Below, in pieces: positions 1-11,100 of a stretch of 64,000 nt of DNA. Each line of letters starts with the position of its first letter. Position 1 is the stretch's first letter. The stretch spans positions 8,731,978-8,795,977 of the forward strand of contig CM066923.1 in assembly GCA_033964015.1 (NCBI GenBank), in the 5' to 3' direction. Source of the stretch: Scolanthus callimorphus (lineage: Eukaryota > Cnidaria > Anthozoa > Actiniaria > Edwardsiidae). A program made the position numbers and the translations under genes. The notes under the pieces were generated by a model. The model was not told where the DNA came from and made no database searches. It saw only the letters and a list, made by a program, of their open reading frames with translations.

Positions 1-548
1 TATTCAAAATGGCTTTATTCAAATTCAAAATTCATACACGGACGAGGGGCTTGGGAACGGCCGACTTTGAACTTGACATGCTCGATGCTATATCTGCTGC
101 AGATATTGCATTTAGTATGCCAAGCTCACGCGACATTGAGAATTGATTGTTTGCTCTCGACTAATCAGATTTGCGATAACGAGTTCAATGTATAATAATC
201 ACATTTGTCAAGTTTTGTGTTTGGTGCGGCAATGCTCTTTAAATGGTGGGTGGGAGAACAAGCGCTCGCAAATCGTTTTTGGAAACGTAGTAAAGTAGTG
301 CAAATGACATTACATACAGGTTTCCGCCAGGAAATGTCACAGACGGCAAGGGGATTTAGTGCCTAAACGTTGTGTGGATATACAATTATTTTTTGGAAAA
401 GAAATTTGCAAGAGTATCAAAAGTTGTGACCAAGGCCATTACTCAAGGATAATTATCTCGGACCCGAGAAATCATGCAATTTCTTATAATCCTTAAAATG
501 TTCAACCAAGTTTCCGACCCCTAGGGAAAGCCGGTAGCAGGTGAATTA

Positions 549-803
549 TTAAAGGGTTCTCGCACGCTGGCTGGCCACTAGTCTCTGACAACAAACTAGC
601 TCAAATCCCAATCTAATTCCATCCACTTGATAACAGGCAAAACAACCTAGAATCGCATTTGTCTAACAATTGAAAGGTTTTTCTATTAATCTGGATGATT
701 ATTTTGATTACTACGGGCAAATGTACATGTGTTTTCACGGTCACAATTTTGCTTATTTTATGTCCACGGTGAACGAATATTAAACGTGCGAGAGCCCACG
801 TTT
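549..803. mobile_element. TTAA-flanked MITE, AAAGGGGCTCTCG family (copy 1)
   Basis: Starts TTAAAGGGTTCTCGCACGC and ends near CGTGCGAGAGCCCACG. The interior (TTGATAACAGGCAAAACAAC, GGGCAAATGTACATGTG) matches 36701-36955. TTAA at the edge suggests piggyBac-type insertion (inference). Confidence 0.85.
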
Positions 804-1272
804 ATTTTTTTTTGATGTTTATTGTTTGCATGATGTTGTTTAATGCATGCATGATCTGTTGCATGCATGATGGGTAACGTGTTGCATGCATGTTCAGGAC
901 GAATGCATGGCAGCGCGAAATAACTACAGAAAAACACTATCACCTTGTGACGAAATAGTTTTAAAAGCAAAAAAATCTCCAAACCTCCTCTACAGTTTGC
1001 TTTGAATATCGGTAGCATACACCTGTGGTAATTTCAGTAGCTGCAGAGACATTCACACGAAACAAATGAGCTCAAATGAAAAGACCTCATAATCTCCAAA
1101 TTCACCGATCCCGCATTCATTCATATCAAGAAAGTGCTGTCGTTTTTATGGCAAATCCGCGCGGGTTGCCTGTGGTGTTAAAACGTGACTCAGGCCCCTC
1201 GGCGGGGGGTAAAAACAAAATGGCGACCAAGAGAAGGACGTTTCTCGAGTATCTGCAAGTTTTGGTCAAGAT

Positions 1273-1520
1273 ACATACCTGCCAACTCTCCCGGTTTACG
1301 CGGGAGACTCCCGTTTTGAGTCAAATCTCCCGGTCTCCCGGTTTTCACCGTAAATCTCCCGAAAATGAACTCGCTCAGTCAATTTCTGCATTAAAACCTC
1401 AAGATTTTAAGCGAGAAACCCTTTTTTTTTTTGGGGGGGGGGGGGGGGTAGTGTTGGACGAGGGTATGACAAACTTTCCCCTAACTCCCGGTTTTCACTT
1501 GTCCAAGGTGGCAGGTATGA
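1273..1520. mobile_element. CATACCTGCCAACTCTCCCGG fold-back element
   Basis: ACATACCTGCCAACTCTCCC on the left and GGTGGCAGGTATGA on the right are imperfect inverted repeats. It contains repeated CTCCCGGTTTTCAC words and a poly-T/poly-G tract (1421-1448). The open frame at 1076-1528 runs through it and is not a gene. Confidence 0.75.
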
Positions 1521-1608
1521 AGATATGAGGAAAAGTACTTACAGACCTTCCAAATATTGCAACGTCGGCAAAACGACAGCTTTTGGCGAAATTTCTTGTT
1601 CTACTTCC

Positions 1609-1840
1609 CTAGTTACTGTTGCTACGTCGTACAAGCCAAAATGTTTCTTTGAAGTAGAGCATGCAAATACACTGATTGCCGGAATATGTTAGAAGTTGCC
1701 TCATCATCTATGTGTTTGGTATTTTCGTCAGTAAAAACTGAAGAATTCATTAAAAATCTTCCAGTTCGTGTTAGTTGCTCGGACATAAGACCACTGGGAA
1801 AACTGTCCATTGTTTGGCGACAAGCGAACGGACGGGATCG
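1609..1840. repeat. Dispersed repeat, TACTGTTGCTACGTCG family (copy 1)
   Basis: About 230 bp shared with 17575-17790, including GTTACTGTTGCTACGTCG, GAAGAATTCATTAAAAATCT and GTTGCTCGGACAT. Non-coding in both copies because frames differ. Confidence 0.8.
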
Positions 1841-2520
1841 GTCTATTGGTAGCTTAAAAAATATGTTGCGGGTTTCCTGTGCCCTTATGCAGGCACCAAA
1901 ACCGCTTTTCAACATTGATATTTGATAAAGTTCTGGATGTTTTTTTTGACGGAATCCACCAGAAATTCGAGTAATATTGGAAACATATCTGGTGCCAGAA
2001 AAATATGGAGCGTAGGTCCTACATTTTGGAACTTTTTTGAAAAGCCTGTATGTAAGTAATTATCTCCAGTGAAATCAGTATTTAATTTTGATGGTAACCT
2101 GGGAAAATATTTTTTCAAGTTGCAAGAAAAAATGCGTTTTTGGGTGTAAAATATATCAGTCCTATAGACATTTCTTAATAATTTTGCGAACTTTGAGAAA
2201 CGTTTCTGTCCTTGGTATACATAGAACTTTGAAATAAGACGTTAATGATGTTTGCACCATATTTTGTTCCTAACGTTACTCGATTTTATAGTGGATCCTC
2301 TCCTAAGCGTTATACTGCAGAGTAACACGCTAAAAAATACAATTAAGCAAACGTACAGTCTTACCTCGACTAACATAACCTTTGCGGGAAACAATTCTAA
2401 GTTAAATTTATTTCGGAATTTCTTAGAATACATCCTATCCCTTTATTAATTCATTTTGTACGTACAAGCAATTGCATGTATTAATCTTATTACCTAATTT
2501 GAAGAACATCTTAATTCCAG

Positions 2521-2580
2521 TCCTACCCGAGAAATAAGTCGAAAACTCTCCCTGGTCGAATACGAAATAAACAGTTTATT
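2521..2580 (+). CDS. Candidate upstream RhoGEF exon (60 nt)
   Basis: A 60-nt segment lies between a good acceptor (ending ttaattccag) and a strong donor (GTAAGTATG). It is open in phase 0 (SYPRNKSKTLPGRIRNKQFI) and joins in frame directly to the exon at 7853. No domain is recognisable. It is basic, as the linkers of this family often are. The evidence is splice sites and phase only, so it could be a chance match. Confidence 0.35.
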
Positions 2581-3017
2581 GTAAGTATGCGTGTAATACA
2601 GCTTGCTGACTTACTAATATTTGTTCCGTTTGCTTAGATACTAATATTGTGTGTGTGTTTTGTTTATAATACTTTATATTTATTTGATGTCACCTGCAGC
2701 AATGCGTAATTTTGCTATTTCATTTTAACGCTGTTGCATTTGATGCTATGCTATACCACCTCTGCTCTGACGAAGGGCTAACACTCAAAACACAAAAACA
2801 ACTTTACATGGCGTCCGTAACATAGATTTCAACCTTGGTCTTATTATGTGCATATCTACACATTTACTGTTCACATTAATTCCATATGCCACTACACATC
2901 AACAATCCCATCCATGTAGCCAAGCCAGTTTCATTGTTTTTGATTTTGAATGAGTCACAAGCTTTCTTGTACTTATATTTTCTTCTGCGCGGGGAAAAAG
3001 AATAGATAGTCTATCCA

Positions 3018-3600
3018 TTCGCTCTCGATTGTACCTCACTTTGCGAGAGGAGATGTCTAAATTCACCACGAAGTTTTCGCGCCATTATGTAACCACTGCC
3101 AAGCATAAAGTATTATTTTACGTTTCTATGACAACGCACGCCTTATTCAGAAATTGTGCCGCATAGCGCCTGGGTGTCTGACTCGGAAGTTCTCGCACGC
3201 CTTTTTGCTCGAGGGCAGCGTGCGTTGTCATGGCATCGTTCACCTGCACATGTTACTGAGAATGGTTCACATTCTCACCGGTTTGGGATCAGTAATTGCT
3301 CGGAGCGAGCGTGGCGAGCGAGAGCAAGTCTTATTTTGTACCACAGTTTGCATATGTACCCTTTTGTACTTCCGCTTCATTCCCATTTAACAAATTAACC
3401 AGGCTCAATTCTTCACAGCGCCCTATGACGTCATGATGTAGCCATCCATACCCATCAAGGGCCACAAATGTCTGTTACAGTTAAATCTCCGAGCACTTCA
3501 CTATCTAAAGGATACTACTAGTTACATAATGAATGAGAAAATCTCGTGGTGAATCCAGACGCTTCCTTTCGCAAAGTGATGTACGATCGAGAGAGAAGGC
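3018..3600. mobile_element. Large fold-back element with about 70-bp arms
   Basis: Left arm 3023-3090 (CTCTCGATTGTACCTCACTT, then AATTCACCACGA) is the inverted counterpart of the right arm at 3524-3597 (TCGTGGTGAATCCAGACGCT, then AAAGTGATGTACGATCGAGA). A related left arm is at 43290-43360. Confidence 0.8.
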
Positions 3601-3999
3601 ACGGTTGAATTCTAGACTAAAAATACAACGCTTGATGTAATTCTTCACCTATCTCCTAAATCACAACTGAAAGTTCTTTGGGCTGGGCTTTCTTTGTTCC
3701 AAAGTTGGTCTCGATGAAATGTTTTTCAGAACTTCATGAGCTCTTTTTATTTCTTGGAATTCCGTTCTTAACAACTTTCACACTACTCGTTTACATCATA
3801 AAATCAAATTCAGATATCAGCTATGGCATCAAATTTCTCGCATAACACATTGTCATTATCCATTTAATGTTATTACCTTAAATTTTATCTGTAAATAAGC
3901 TATGTATATTGTAGGGACAGTTGTAACAATGAGCTAATTCAAAAAAAATTAAAGCATTCCTTGCTAGCACAGACTGAACGACAGGACACGGTAAACCTT

Positions 4000-4314
4000 A
4001 AGGCCCGTTCACACGGCGCTATCTTAGCTGCGATTTTAGGTGCAATTTATGCCGCGTTCGTCGACGTCATATCGCGCGTTTTCAGTGCACGGCCGGCGAT
4101 TTGTCTCGATATTTGTTCGTTTGTTGGCGATCCGAAGAAATCGCACCCGCATCGCAGTGGGATTCGAACACTCTTCGAACACGCCTGCGACGTCGCGGCG
4201 ACATCGCAAGTGAAATCGCCTTAAGATCGCTGGCCGTTCACACCGCGCGATATGACATCGCCATGAGATCGCCACAGAAATCGCAGCTGAAATCGCGCCG
4301 TGTGAACGGGCCTT
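4000..4314. mobile_element. Fold-back MITE, AAGGCCCGTTCACACGGCGC family (copy 1)
   Basis: Terminal inverted repeats AAGGCCCGTTCACACGGCGC and GCGCCGTGTGAACGGGCCTT enclose arms of repeated GCGAT/ATCGC words. 315 bp, no coding capacity despite open frames on both strands. Confidence 0.9.
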
Positions 4315-4440
4315 TACTAAGGCCCTATAAAACGACACTACAGTAATTCATTTGAATAAAAAGTAGAAATAGGACGCATTACCTCATTCACTTAGTTCCA
4401 TGCATTCGTTCCATGCCGTGTTGTTCATGTGCCGTTTCAG

Positions 4441-4634
4441 TGCCCGGAGGTGCCAGGCCACCAAAGACAGCACTCCAGCCCCGATGCATTCTTCCGCCCT
4501 GAAGGGAGGGAGGGCTCATACCAGCCAGTGCTCGAGAGAAGAAGCACAGCTTAGAAGACATGTCCAAAACTCAGTTCGGTGGCCTGGCGCCATCGTCGCC
4601 CTCTGTCATTCGGAGGCTGCTCTTGGACAAAAGG
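4441..4634 (+). CDS. Candidate alternative first or cassette exon upstream of the RGS-like domain
   Basis: A strong acceptor (gtgccgtttcag) precedes this 194-nt segment and a GTGGGT donor follows it. Two frames look partly coding. Frame 1, which continues from 2521-2580, reads PEVPGHQRQHSSPDAFF and onward but stops at a TAG at 4552-4554. The frame that enters the exon at 7853 is open only after a TGA at 4500-4502; it contains an ATG at 4560 (MSKTQFGGLAPSSPSVIRRL...) and ends at 4634 in phase 0. It may therefore be a start exon for a PDZ-less isoform, a frame-breaking cassette, or an exon carrying a sequencing indel. The DNA alone does not decide. Confidence 0.4.
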
Positions 4635-4711
4635 GTGGGTCCCTCTTGTTATTTATTATTAGAAAAAATGTTAGGAAAAGAAATTGGTGGTTTCCAAAGA
4701 GAGTTCATATA

Positions 4712-4888
4712 TCACAGGGAATTTCTGCTAAAGTCATCAGCGGGAAAAGCTGAATTTCCCATGACACAAGAATGGGACAGTGTTTGTCTTTCCCATGGTT
4801 AAACATGTGAATTCCGAACACTTAACATGCCTTTGCCATGGAAAGTTCAGCTTTTCCCATTCATGGGTTTCCTGCGAAATTCCCTGGG
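4712..4888. mobile_element. Fold-back element (CAGGGAATTTC ends)
   Basis: CACAGGGAATTTCTGC and GCGAAATTCCCTGGG are inverted. Internal AAAGCTGAATTTCCCATG pairs with CATGGAAAGTTCAGCTTTT. Related sequence is at 48010-48240. Confidence 0.75.
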
Positions 4889-5048
4889 TATAGTTGCCAA
4901 GTTCAATTCTAGAGGGCGAAGGACTAAATGTTTGTAGATGAAGTGGATCAAGGACTTACAGCTGTTTCAGATCATTCGCGTCATCCGCCCTTTGCTTTTC
5001 GGAGTTTCGCAGTTGGGTTTTTCTGCGTTGTCAGTCAATGCGAACCAT

Positions 5049-5175
5049 GTGAGCCAATCAGATCCTTGCTATAGTTTCGCCGAGTGCAGTAGATTGGCTT
5101 TCCTTGCGAGACATGTCGCGACAGAATCCAATTAACTGCGCTAGGCGAAACTGGGCAAGGATCTGATTGGCTCAC
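5049..5175. mobile_element. Fold-back element (GTGAGCCAATCAGATCCTTGC)
   Basis: GTGAGCCAATCAGATCCTTG and CAAGGATCTGATTGGCTCAC are perfect inverted repeats, and GTTTCGCCGAGTGCAG pairs roughly with CTGCGCTAGGCGAAAC. 127 bp. Confidence 0.85.
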
Positions 5176-5509
5176 ACGGTTTGATTGACTGCGAAATACT
5201 CGATGTTTTCAACGCTCCGGTTCGCGTGTTATCTAAACAACTGTGAGATTGTCTGTCTTACCGCCTGTTCGTTTGTATGTCCGTTTCTTTGTTACCTGTT
5301 TGTTTCTTTGTTTTGTGTGTTTGGCTTCTTTCTAATACCAAGAAAACATGGTTTACAAGTAACCGTACAGCCACGTCTAATATAAACGTTTCCCAATTTA
5401 CGCTGCTCTTGAAAGCATGTATCATGAACCATTCGTCATAGTTCGCACTGATATTTCTTACACACAGCAGTTCATGTCAAATCATGCCGCAAATGCAGCA
5501 AACGCAATG

Positions 5510-5693
5510 TAGCCTGCCAGCCGGCTCTCCAGTGGGTTTTTTGAATATTTGATTTTTTTGGCGCGCCGGATTCCTGTGTCGCGGGGACACAGGAATCCCG
5601 CGACAGACCCAGGAATCCCGCAACACAGAAATCCCGGGCGCCCAAAAAATTAGATATCCGAAAAAACCCACTGGAGAGCCGACTAGCAGGCTA
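5510..5693. mobile_element. Fold-back element (TAGCCTGC...GCAGGCTA)
   Basis: TAGCCTGCCAGCCGGCTCTC and GAGAGCCGACTAGCAGGCTA are inverted, extended by CCAGTGGGTTTTTT/AAAAAACCCACTGG. The centre repeats ACAGGAATCCCGCGACA. 184 bp. Confidence 0.9.
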
Positions 5694-6393
5694 AACCCAA
5701 TGCCATTGCAGGTTTTTGTAGTTTGGCTCGTCAAATTCCAATAAGAAGCGACTACATTATTATGCATGGTTCACGATACACGGTTTCACGAAGCAACGTT
5801 AATTGGTGTAATCATAAGACAAACAGATAATATATTTCTTGAAGACTTTACTTAGACGATTTTGTTTCAGTTGGGATAAGTTTGGCTAAAAGTTCTTACT
5901 GTTACACTTGGGGTTTCTTTTACGGTAACCATTCCGTTCTTTGATCTCTATGCCATCTTTCACATCCCACATAACTCATATTACCTAAAATACCTATTGA
6001 AACTCAGAAATCTAACTGTAAAGAGTCTCGGTCTCATTTTGTCTACTCAGGAGGATAAGGAGTCACAGAAGGTATCCATTTCCATCGGATGTTTTAGGGA
6101 ATGTATTGCAATATTTCGATTGAATGTAGCAAATGAAGATTAAAGTTTGTCTGTGGATACAGGGGTCTATAAGTAGAAGGCCGCTGTCATTATGTAGGCT
6201 GGGAGATGTGTGAGGCCAAATCCGAGTCCGTTAGGGGCGTTTTGGGCATGTCCCCACGTTTTCCAGCATGTTTAGAGCACGTTCATTGGAAATACACGCA
6301 TTCATACTTTCTCATTTTATCAAAGAAATAAACTCGCTAAAATCATTTGCAGTGTACTGTAATAGCCTGTGTCCAGTCACGAAGTATGCGGTA

Positions 6394-6576
6394 TTAGTCA
6401 AATCACACTAGTGGTCTATTGTCGATGCTGCGTTCTGATTGGTGGAGCTACTAGTAAGCTATAAGTTGTAACCTAGTAGCGAAAAGTGTCGGATTTGAAA
6501 GCCAGAAAATGGCAAATGACCAGACCAGAAAACGTTTTTAGCTATACAAATTGACCTACTAGTGTGATTTGACTAA
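6394..6576. mobile_element. Fold-back MITE, TTAGTCAAATCACACTAGTG family (copy 1)
   Basis: The ends TTAGTCAAATCACACTAGTG and CACTAGTGTGATTTGACTAA (one base varies) are inverted. The interior includes GTCGATGCTGCGTTCTGATT. It is followed by AACAATTATTCCTCTCGCCC, as in copy 2. Confidence 0.9.
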
Positions 6577-7852
6577 AACAATTATTCCTCTCGCCCTCAT
6601 GACCTCCGAGTCAATAGCCCATTCGGCCGCGGGTAGCCGCCTTGTATTGACACCCCTGGATAGTTATTTCAATATTTCTTTACATAATAAATAGCGGAGC
6701 ACCTGACTGAGACTCGCTATTACCTCAATACTGGTCCTGTTTTAAATTCTCAATTAGAGTGTTCATCATTACTATAATATTAAAGCTAATGTAAATAGCA
6801 TAATAAAATAACGAGCTTTATACACTACAGTAAACGAGTTAAACGCATTAAAAGTAGCTAAATTTGCGGACAGTGCGATAAACGTAATCAAGGAATGTGT
6901 ATTTCTTTAATATTTTAATCATTTTAGAATTGTAAATCGAGTTTTTTTGCTTTGTGGTTTTAATTTGAATGTAATATTAACCAGTCTAGGCATCTTACGT
7001 TTAAAACATTTATTACACTTTACTCTACTCTTTCGTACGTTTTGTTTTAATTCCTTTTGTGTTAATACTTCTCTTCCAAATGTTTCCATTTCGCCTTTCC
7101 TCCGTCGTGTGATAAAATATTTTGTGTTTCTTCTATAGGCGTTTTTTTCGTTCTTGTGGATTCAGCAAAATATCACAGACTGTTACTGTTGGTAGCTCTT
7201 GAAACATTTGCCTGTTATGACCTCTGGCTTACCACATACACCCAGACCATCTCCCATGGCTAACCCTATTGCCTGCTGTCGATAAACCAACGGGCCAATC
7301 AGATCTCTTGTGTCGGGTCATACAGAGTACCTTTAAGAAATATTCAAATTTCTAAAATGTTTTATGCCCAGTTTGTAAGCAAAAGGCAAGATAAAATGTC
7401 ATCTGAAACAATCACGACAAGGGGATGTACGTCTTCCTGGCATTTTTCTTATTGCAACGTTGAAATTATTACGTCTCTCGTTTGAAAAGCGAGAAAAATA
7501 TTTCACTTGACTACATCGCTTATATAAAATTATCAACAGAAAAGAATCGCAAGTGGCAAAAGCGTTCTATGAGACTGAAAATATGCTGTGGAAAAAGGTC
7601 TTACTTCTCCGAAATGGCCAGTTAGATAATTTCGACAAGAAATGCAACATGTATAGAGAAATTTTTTCCATATATAATATATTTGGTAATGTATTTTGGG
7701 GATAAGAACTAAAACGGACATAAGAATCTGGTTGGCTCACTATTCTTAAAAAAAAGCTCGGTCTTGGCATTTTCTTTAGAAGATTTGTGTTACCATACAG
7801 AGAATTATATATTGGATTCTTGTTTACTGATGAACCTTTTAATCATTCACAG

Positions 7853-8110
7853 TCGCCATCCTTGCCGTCAGCCTGGACGCCCGACGGCATAGAGCGCAAA
7901 ACGTCTAATGGCACACCACCACTGCCTTCAGTACCATCACCTCCAAGCGACATGGAACCAGTGGAGAAGAGAGGGCGGAGCGAGACTACGGAATCTTACG
8001 CCGATGATGATTCGACTTCAACATCCACGGAAGGAACCAAACCTGATAGACCGGTTAACATGACTATTATGTCCCAAGAAGATGATGAGTTTCACTCGGA
8101 CGAGGAGAAG
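7853..8110 (+). CDS. ARHGEF11/12-like: RhoGEF exon 1 (visible): acidic Ser/Thr/Pro linker before the RGS-like domain
   Basis: This exon is 258 nt (86 codons), phase 0 at both ends, with acceptor tcattcacag and donor GTATGG. It encodes a low-complexity linker that starts SPSLPSAWTPDG, has PPLPSVPSPPSD in the middle, and ends with the acidic stretch SQEDDEFHSDEEK. Such linkers join the PDZ and RGS-like domains in this family, and the Ser/Pro-rich part could be phosphorylated. The final 21 nt and the donor are duplicated several times in the following intron (8226-8590). Confidence 0.85.
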
Positions 8111-11100
8111 GTATGGACTTTAGGCATAAGGAAGGCGTTTGTTGTGAATGTTAATCTACAGGAAGCATAGAAGAAGCCTTTAGCTTCATGCCGTATTCGC
8201 GTTTAAGATGAAATTCACTTGAAACTTTCACTCAGACGAGGAGAAGTTATGCACTGGCTTTTGACATTAAGATGGAGTTTGTTGTGAGTGGGAATGCTGC
8301 TAAGGCACGGATGCAGAAATCGTAGAAAGGAGAAGGTATGCACAGGCATTTGACATTATGATGGCGTTTGTTGTGAGTGTGAATGCTAAGGCGCAGGATG
8401 TAGAAAGCTTCCACAGAAGAAGTATTTAGATGATGCATTCAATGATTAGATTCACTTAAAACTCAAAAACGTTATCACTCAGACGAGGAAAAGGAATGCA
8501 CAGAATTTAGACATTAAGATGGCGTTTGTTGTGAGTGGGAATACTACAGTACATGACGTAGAAAGCTGCCGTAGTAGAAGCATTTAACTGGAAATAGCTA
8601 TATTTGTTAAGTTAATACCATCCCCTCGTATTCGGATGCCACTAGGTGCTTACAAGAAAAATACATAAAGATGGTGTTTGGTGATGAGTGCGTGCGGGAG
8701 GACCCAAGTTTTAGGAAAAAATTATATTCAGATGTTCAGTTTTCAGTTTTCCCTGTAAGCGAGCCTCCTGAACCGCTATTTTATATGGCCGTTTTGTCCC
8801 ATTTAGGCTTTATAACAATGAGCCCAACTAAATAACGTCACTAGAAACCACCTCATTGTGTTTTGTAACAATAAGCACTTACCCTGCAAAGAGACGACTG
8901 AAACAACGTCACAGTAAAATGCCATATGGACTTAGGATATAGTCGCTTGACTTTGGCTGGTTGAGGGTCAGTTTTGGTTTGAAGACATTTTTTGCGGCAA
9001 TCTACTTTTGATTACGTTTGATATGGTGCTAACTGAGCATCCGTGAAAATGTTGCGCTTTGATGATGAACTGGTTTGGCTGCAGCCTAAGACCCCGTCCA
9101 CACGATTGCGAAACGCGTCCACACGTAGCGTTTTCAAATCGTTTCTGCCCGTTCACACGAATACGCTATCGTTTTGAAAATGCTAATAAGCCGTAGTGTG
9201 CATGTGCAACGCATGCGCAGTGAGAATCTGACGTCATTGTTTATGGAAAGTTCGGCGTTTTCAGACGCCCGCACGAATACGCTATGGTATTGTTTAAAAA
9301 AAGATCCATTCTGGAAAAAAAAGTTGCGTTTTCAGTCATCGTTTCATCGTATACGTGTGCACGATAGCCGTATCCGTAACAAAAAAGTTGCGTTAATAAC
9401 AATAATTAATTGCCAATAGATACAGAATGATTCAATCAATTCTGGTATTTTTAGATTGATGATCACGGCCCCTTCAACGACCTGGAGATTCTCAAGAATA
9501 AACCTGGTAAGTACAATTCAACGGAATGTGCTAAAATCGTGACGCTGCTCCATTAAGAAGGTTACAAATTTCTCACTTGATGTCCTCCTGTTCATTTTGC
9601 AGCACATCTATCTGTTTTCCTGCACTACCTTATATCCAATAGCGACCCAAGTTGTCTGGTAAGTCAATTTGTTTGGTTTGGAGAACAACTTTTCATTGGT
9701 GACAGAAATTCGTTGCATGTGGATATAGACTATGTTCGTTTAACGACAATCTCTTTCTTTCAGTTTTTCTGGCTGGTAACGGAATCTTATAGAGATGGAA
9801 ATTACAAGGAAATGAAGAAGTGGTCCTACGAGATCTACTCTACATTTCTGGCCGAAAAGCAGTAAGCATACATTAGTGCACATCTTCCATCATCATGTAG
9901 GAGATTTTGCCCTTTCTGTCAAGGATATAGTTTTGCTCTCAATTCTAGTGTCACGCAACCAATGTCCGAAAATTCTCCTCGTTTAGGCCTATTTATACGA
10001 GGGAGCTCACTCGGGTACCCGCGCTGTGGTGTCCCCAGCAAAGAGGGCACCATCAAAACGGGACTTCATATTTTATAGAGGCCGGTCACCTTGGCCGTCC
10101 AGTGCCTGGGCATCTCGTTTCATGGAAACTCCTTTCTTGGAATACGTTTCTTGGAATGTTTGTAATTCGCAATGAGAAGTTCGCTCCATTCTCGTTCCGA
10201 GTCATGCTTTGTTTGACGCTGGGTCAGCTGCTTTGGTAGCAGATGACTGAGACACAAATCTTATTTGCCCAGTGGACACTGGCTGCCTAGGGAAACAATG
10301 AAAATCATCGTAGTTTCTAGAACTTCCGGTTTGTCTGCCACCAGAGCCTCCGACAAACCGTCCCTGGGAACGGAACTGCACCAGAGAACTCTAATCCTTG
10401 CTTTGTAGTGACCTGACAACATTTTCGTGTGTTACACTTTTCAGCCACTTAAAATAGTTGTTGACGGTGGAATTGTTCAAGCAATCGAAGCGACTCTTGG
10501 TAAAGACTATAGTGAAGAATCTTTACGAAACCTGTTTCTTCCAGCAAGGTAAACATCATACTCTACTTTGACCAGGGGCTGGGATGGCCACGCGCCATTT
10601 GCGCAAATATCTCGTACGGGCGCGTAAAAATAGAATGTTGCGCGCCCAGCGTAGCGCTATGTGCGCTGAATGCAATCCTTCCCGTGTTGGTATACTCGCT
10701 ACTCAAATACGTCGCCCTGTTGTACTGCTAGTTTCCCTCGCTATGAGATTATAAGTTCAAAACCTTCACTTCACTTCAGTTTTAATTGTACGGATTATCC
10801 CTTGATTTTTGAACTAAAACTACCCCTCTACATTTTGTTCAAGGCTCCATATTTCAGAGAATGGGCCTTATAATTTCCAACTTGAAGTCCATTGACCCTG
10901 ATTTGATTTTGTCCAACCTAAACGTAGTATGTATACATAATCTATGATTTCCTTGGATCTCTAAGACTAGAATGATTGTTTATCCTTTTACCTTGGTTGT
11001 AGGTCGGCATGCGGCCAAGAAGTAAATGAACAGCTTGCTGATTTCCGCAACAAGAGAGCCCTAGGACTCGGGAGTTTGTTTGGAGACCATCAACTAGGTA

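Larger units (their letters stand above)
1..2520. other. No gene recognised (repeat-rich upstream region)
   Basis: Holds the elements at 549-803, 1273-1520 and 1609-1840. Short open frames overlap these repeats and look random. No PDZ-domain sequence was found, so the RhoGEF 5' exons are not here in recognisable form. Confidence 0.7.

Noticed and set aside
1076..1528. 150-codon plus-strand frame
   Set aside because: Runs through a fold-back element and a poly-G tract; no conserved motif or splice support.
4000..4346. Overlapping frames on both strands at the fold-back element
   Set aside because: The inverted repeat makes both strands similar and stop-poor (GCGAT words); the same frames recur at 38610-38930 in the other copy.
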